DNA of 64,000 nucleotides. Origin: Patellaria atrata CBS 101060. Taxonomy: Eukaryota; Ascomycota; Dothideomycetes; Patellariales; Patellariaceae. Shown here in pieces: positions 61,856 through 64,000 of the stretch. Position 1 is the stretch's first letter. Every line of letters begins with the position of its first letter. The stretch lies in NCBI GenBank assembly GCA_010093705.1, contig MU006090.1, positions 1,143,817 to 1,207,816 on the forward strand, in the 5' to 3' direction. The translations under genes and the position numbers were made by a program. The notes under the pieces are model-generated. The model did not search any database, was not told the DNA's origin, and was given only the letters and a program-made list of their open reading frames with translations.

Positions 61856-62585
61856 ATGGGTTTCACCTCCAACTTGTTCAATCTCGTCGGACTCGTTCTG
61901 CTAGGCCACGCGTAAGTTCCCTTCCCCGAATTCCAACACATCAGCAGCATACTCGAACAATTATTACCCCAAACGTGGTTGGCCATCTGAGTCCGCCTCA
62001 CTGCGTACTCTTCCAGCCGGACATTCTTCTGAGAAGCGCATGTTCTTCACTGGGCATGTGCATATCGAGAAACCAAAGTCTACCCGTCCAATCACTTTCA
62101 AAACAACTATCCATCGTCCATTGCTAACCGGGTCTTCAAAAGCGTCTACTCTGCCCACGAGCACTCCTCCCAAAACCCCCTTCACCTTCCATCCTCTCCC
62201 CCTTCTTTCTCTCCCCTTACTACACCAACCAGTACCACCTCCCTCCCAACAGATATCGTTCTCGAAACCCTCTTCTCCGTCCTCCTCATCAGCACAGGCA
62301 TCGTTCTCGGCTCCTCCAGTCTCCGACCAATCCAATGGTCAAAATGGGCCGGACAGCTCGAGAGAGAGGAGAGGGTGAAGAAGAGTGTGAAGGAGATTAG
62401 AGAAGGGACTGGGAATCCGTATCGGATTCTAGAGGAAAGGCCGGGGTTTGTGGATGTTAGGGTGAGTTATCGTTTTCCGGGAAGGGAAGGGAAAGGGTTA
62501 TTGATGAGGGCTAATGTGTGTTTAGGGGAAGAGGAAGGAGTTTATGGAGTGGGTTAGGAAGGGGGATGACTTGGCGGCGAAGTAG
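61856..62585 (+). CDS. emc5: ER membrane protein complex subunit 5 (EMC5/MMgT family)
   Basis: Subunit of the ER membrane protein complex, an insertase for tail-anchored and multipass proteins (family knowledge). Exons: 61856-61911, 62143-62461, 62526-62585, total 435 bases, 144 residues, the expected size. Helix 1 is in LFNLVGLVLLGHAVYSAHEH, spanning the first splice; helix 2 is IVLETLFSVLLISTGIVLGSS. Next come the family block LRPIQWSKWAGQLEREER, then NPYRILEERPGFVDVR and the charged end KRKEFMEWVRKGDDLAAK. Intron 1 (231 bases) is among the longest here. The loop between the helices is Ser/Thr/Pro-rich. Confidence 0.92.
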
Positions 62586-62888
62586 ACGAGATGCTGCGGG
62601 TTGGTGAGTTTGCCTTGAGTGCTCAATCCAATATCGACTCGACTAACAAATATCTTAGGGCACAACATCGCTCATAACTCCGGAATAGAAGTACATAAAC
62701 CTATAGAGCGATATGAGATACCATGCAAAATCATGATTCGTTCATCATATCTACTGTTACAGGTAGATGGTCTTTTACCCATTAACCCAGGATATGTATA
62801 GTACAACGCAGTATTCTTGACCTTCAGAACTCCCGCTCGAATGCTTCAAACGTAATCATGTCGCCTCGTATAAATTTTCTCAGAGTGT
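62586..62888. other. Intergenic region between convergent genes
   Basis: 303 bases of 3' flanking sequence for EMC5 (+) and the luciferase-domain gene (-). No feature recognised. Confidence 0.5.
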
Positions 62889-63764
62889 TCAGCAGTTGAT
62901 ACTCCTGGAACTCTCGCAACGCTGGAACTTCTTCACATGCACGGAGCCTCCATCCCTCTGGATCTTCTCTTCGACGTCTTCTCCCTCCTTAGGCCTCTCC
63001 CCGCCTACGTACCATGCGGCCGCACATATGATCTCCTTAACAACCTCCAGTTCCTCCTCGTCCCTAGGTGCGTACACCATGATAAAGAAATTAGGCACAA
63101 AGCGACTGAGCCAGCCTCCTTTCGCAAGCGGATGACGTTCTCCCCATCCCTTCTCCAACACAATAGCGACATCAGCAGGGTGCAATGTCAGATGTAAAGA
63201 GCCATCACTTGGGTGTGCATGACAGATCTCTCCATTGCAGGTCAACGCAATCGGTGATGTGGAAAATAGTCCTGTACTATTCTTCTCAAAGCATGACGTT
63301 CCAAGCTTCATTTGGTTATTCTTCTCTCTCGCAAACTGGCTCACAGCATCACATAATTGTTGGTATGCCTTCTCTCCACCTTTTTGGGTGGTCTGCCGAT
63401 GCGGGGCGATACCACGGACCTCCGGACGGGGTCCTTTACGGGACTTCTCTAGGGTAAGTACGCCCTTTTGGGGACGGCAGCAACGTGGGACATTAGGTGG
63501 TTCGTACGGATTGGATAGGGCGAAGATGGAAAGAAATCTGAGCTTGAGGTAGCCGAGGGGTGTTTGAGGTGTACCCCCCGGCCCGAGGGACATGAAGGAT
63601 TTATAGTCTACGTGGATTAAATAGAGGACGGGAATTGAGAGGACCGAAATCGCTATTTGAACGATGGGATTGAAGCCATGGACGCCATGAAGGCCGTCTG
63701 GAGATGAGGATAGGTGTTGGATGGATAACTGATCCCTTGGACAATGAGAGTTTAGACACTCCAT
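62889..63764 (-). CDS. Luciferase-domain (DUF5519) membrane protein
   Basis: Single-exon frame of 291 residues from the ATG at 63764; an upstream in-frame extension has only a TTG start. A hydrophobic helix lies at about residues 37-56 (IVQIAISVLSIPVLYLIHV), so the protein is probably membrane-anchored. The C-terminal half carries the DUF5519 pattern: HPSDGSLHLTLHPADVAIVLEKGWGERHPLA, then VPNFFIMVYAPRDEEELEVV and AAAWYVGG. The database name 'luciferase domain' does not imply light emission; biochemical role unknown. Confidence 0.85.
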   Translation of the reverse strand: MECLNSHCPRDQLSIQHLSSSPDGLHGVHGFNPIVQIAISVLSIPVLYLIHVDYKSFMSLGPGGTPQTPLGYLKLRFLSIFALSNPYEPPNVPRCCRPQKGVLTLEKSRKGPRPEVRGIAPHRQTTQKGGEKAYQQLCDAVSQFAREKNNQMKLGTSCFEKNSTGLFSTSPIALTCNGEICHAHPSDGSLHLTLHPADVAIVLEKGWGERHPLAKGGWLSRFVPNFFIMVYAPRDEEELEVVKEIICAAAWYVGGERPKEGEDVEEKIQRDGGSVHVKKFQRCESSRSINC

Positions 63765-64000
63765 CGTGATTATCGGTTGTTGTAGCAGTTCTCCTATGTC
63801 GGGTGTGATGGAAGTCAAGATGTTAATCTTGAGTGGTGAGGAGGTTGAGGACAAAAGGTCACTCCAAGCTATTTGAACCTACGTAAGGGTAGGCCGCGGA
63901 CCACAACCTAATTGTTGTGATCACCGATGAGTTTGGGGTACCTCAGCTGCGCTCCAGCACAACAGCCAAATAATCGGTGACGATGGAAGTTGAAAACAGC

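Noticed and set aside
61962-62378. Frames over EMC5 intron 1 and exon 2 in other registers (both strands)
   Set aside because: They are shadows; only the spliced frame gives the EMC5 signature.

Overview
This looks like nuclear DNA of a filamentous ascomycete (Pezizomycotina, possibly a leotiomycete; the class is a guess). The evidence is short GT-AG introns of about 45-90 bases, families typical of that group (fungal protein kinase C, Zn2Cys6 and DUF3425 bZIP-like regulators, a Dal5/Tna1-type transporter, a fungal phospholipase A2), and long gene-poor spacers. There is one 100-N assembly gap at 24705-24804. I saw no rRNA, tRNA, CRISPR array or recognisable transposon or virus-like element. 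For most spliced genes I joined exons by hand. The summed exons give whole numbers of codons in every complete multi-exon model, which supports the boundaries.

Layout. 1-3291 (-): protein kinase C, C-terminus cut off by the window edge. 6668-9478 (+): Zn2Cys6 transcription factor, preceded by a 988-base stretch with no ATG. 9479-17030: a 7.5-kb gene desert with a 52-bp tandem duplication and long T/A tracts. 17031-18727 (-): a disordered-to-helical conserved fungal protein and a doubtful small ORF. 18728-23655: a second desert. 23656-24861 (+): PHD-finger protein with an 18-bp minisatellite running into the gap. 25811-30749: V-ATPase subunit H (-) and the exosome nuclease DIS3 (+), head to head. 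33520-38601 (+): a single-pass membrane protein, APQ12, and an 11-exon MFS transporter with a 12-base exon. 39516-44595 (+): two coiled-coil proteins of unknown function. 45356-50142 (-): bZIP-like/DUF3425 protein, TRM11 tRNA methyltransferase subunit, PAP2 lipid phosphatase. 50641-51324 (+): ankyrin protein. 52005-55550: a repeat-bearing stretch with a secreted phospholipase A2 and two small secreted-protein candidates. 59471-61088 (+): HMG-box protein. 61856-62585 (+): EMC5. 62889-63764 (-): luciferase-domain (DUF5519) protein.

Most genes are unrelated housekeeping or regulatory genes; I see no operon-like pathway. Membrane and secretory-pathway functions recur (V-ATPase H, APQ12, PAP2 phosphatase, EMC5), but this may be chance. 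The most unusual signals are the ATG-free leader of the Zn2Cys6 gene, with an in-frame ATA in a perfect Kozak-like context, and a hidden two-exon small secreted protein beside a secreted phospholipase A2. I did not find a clearly new multi-gene system.
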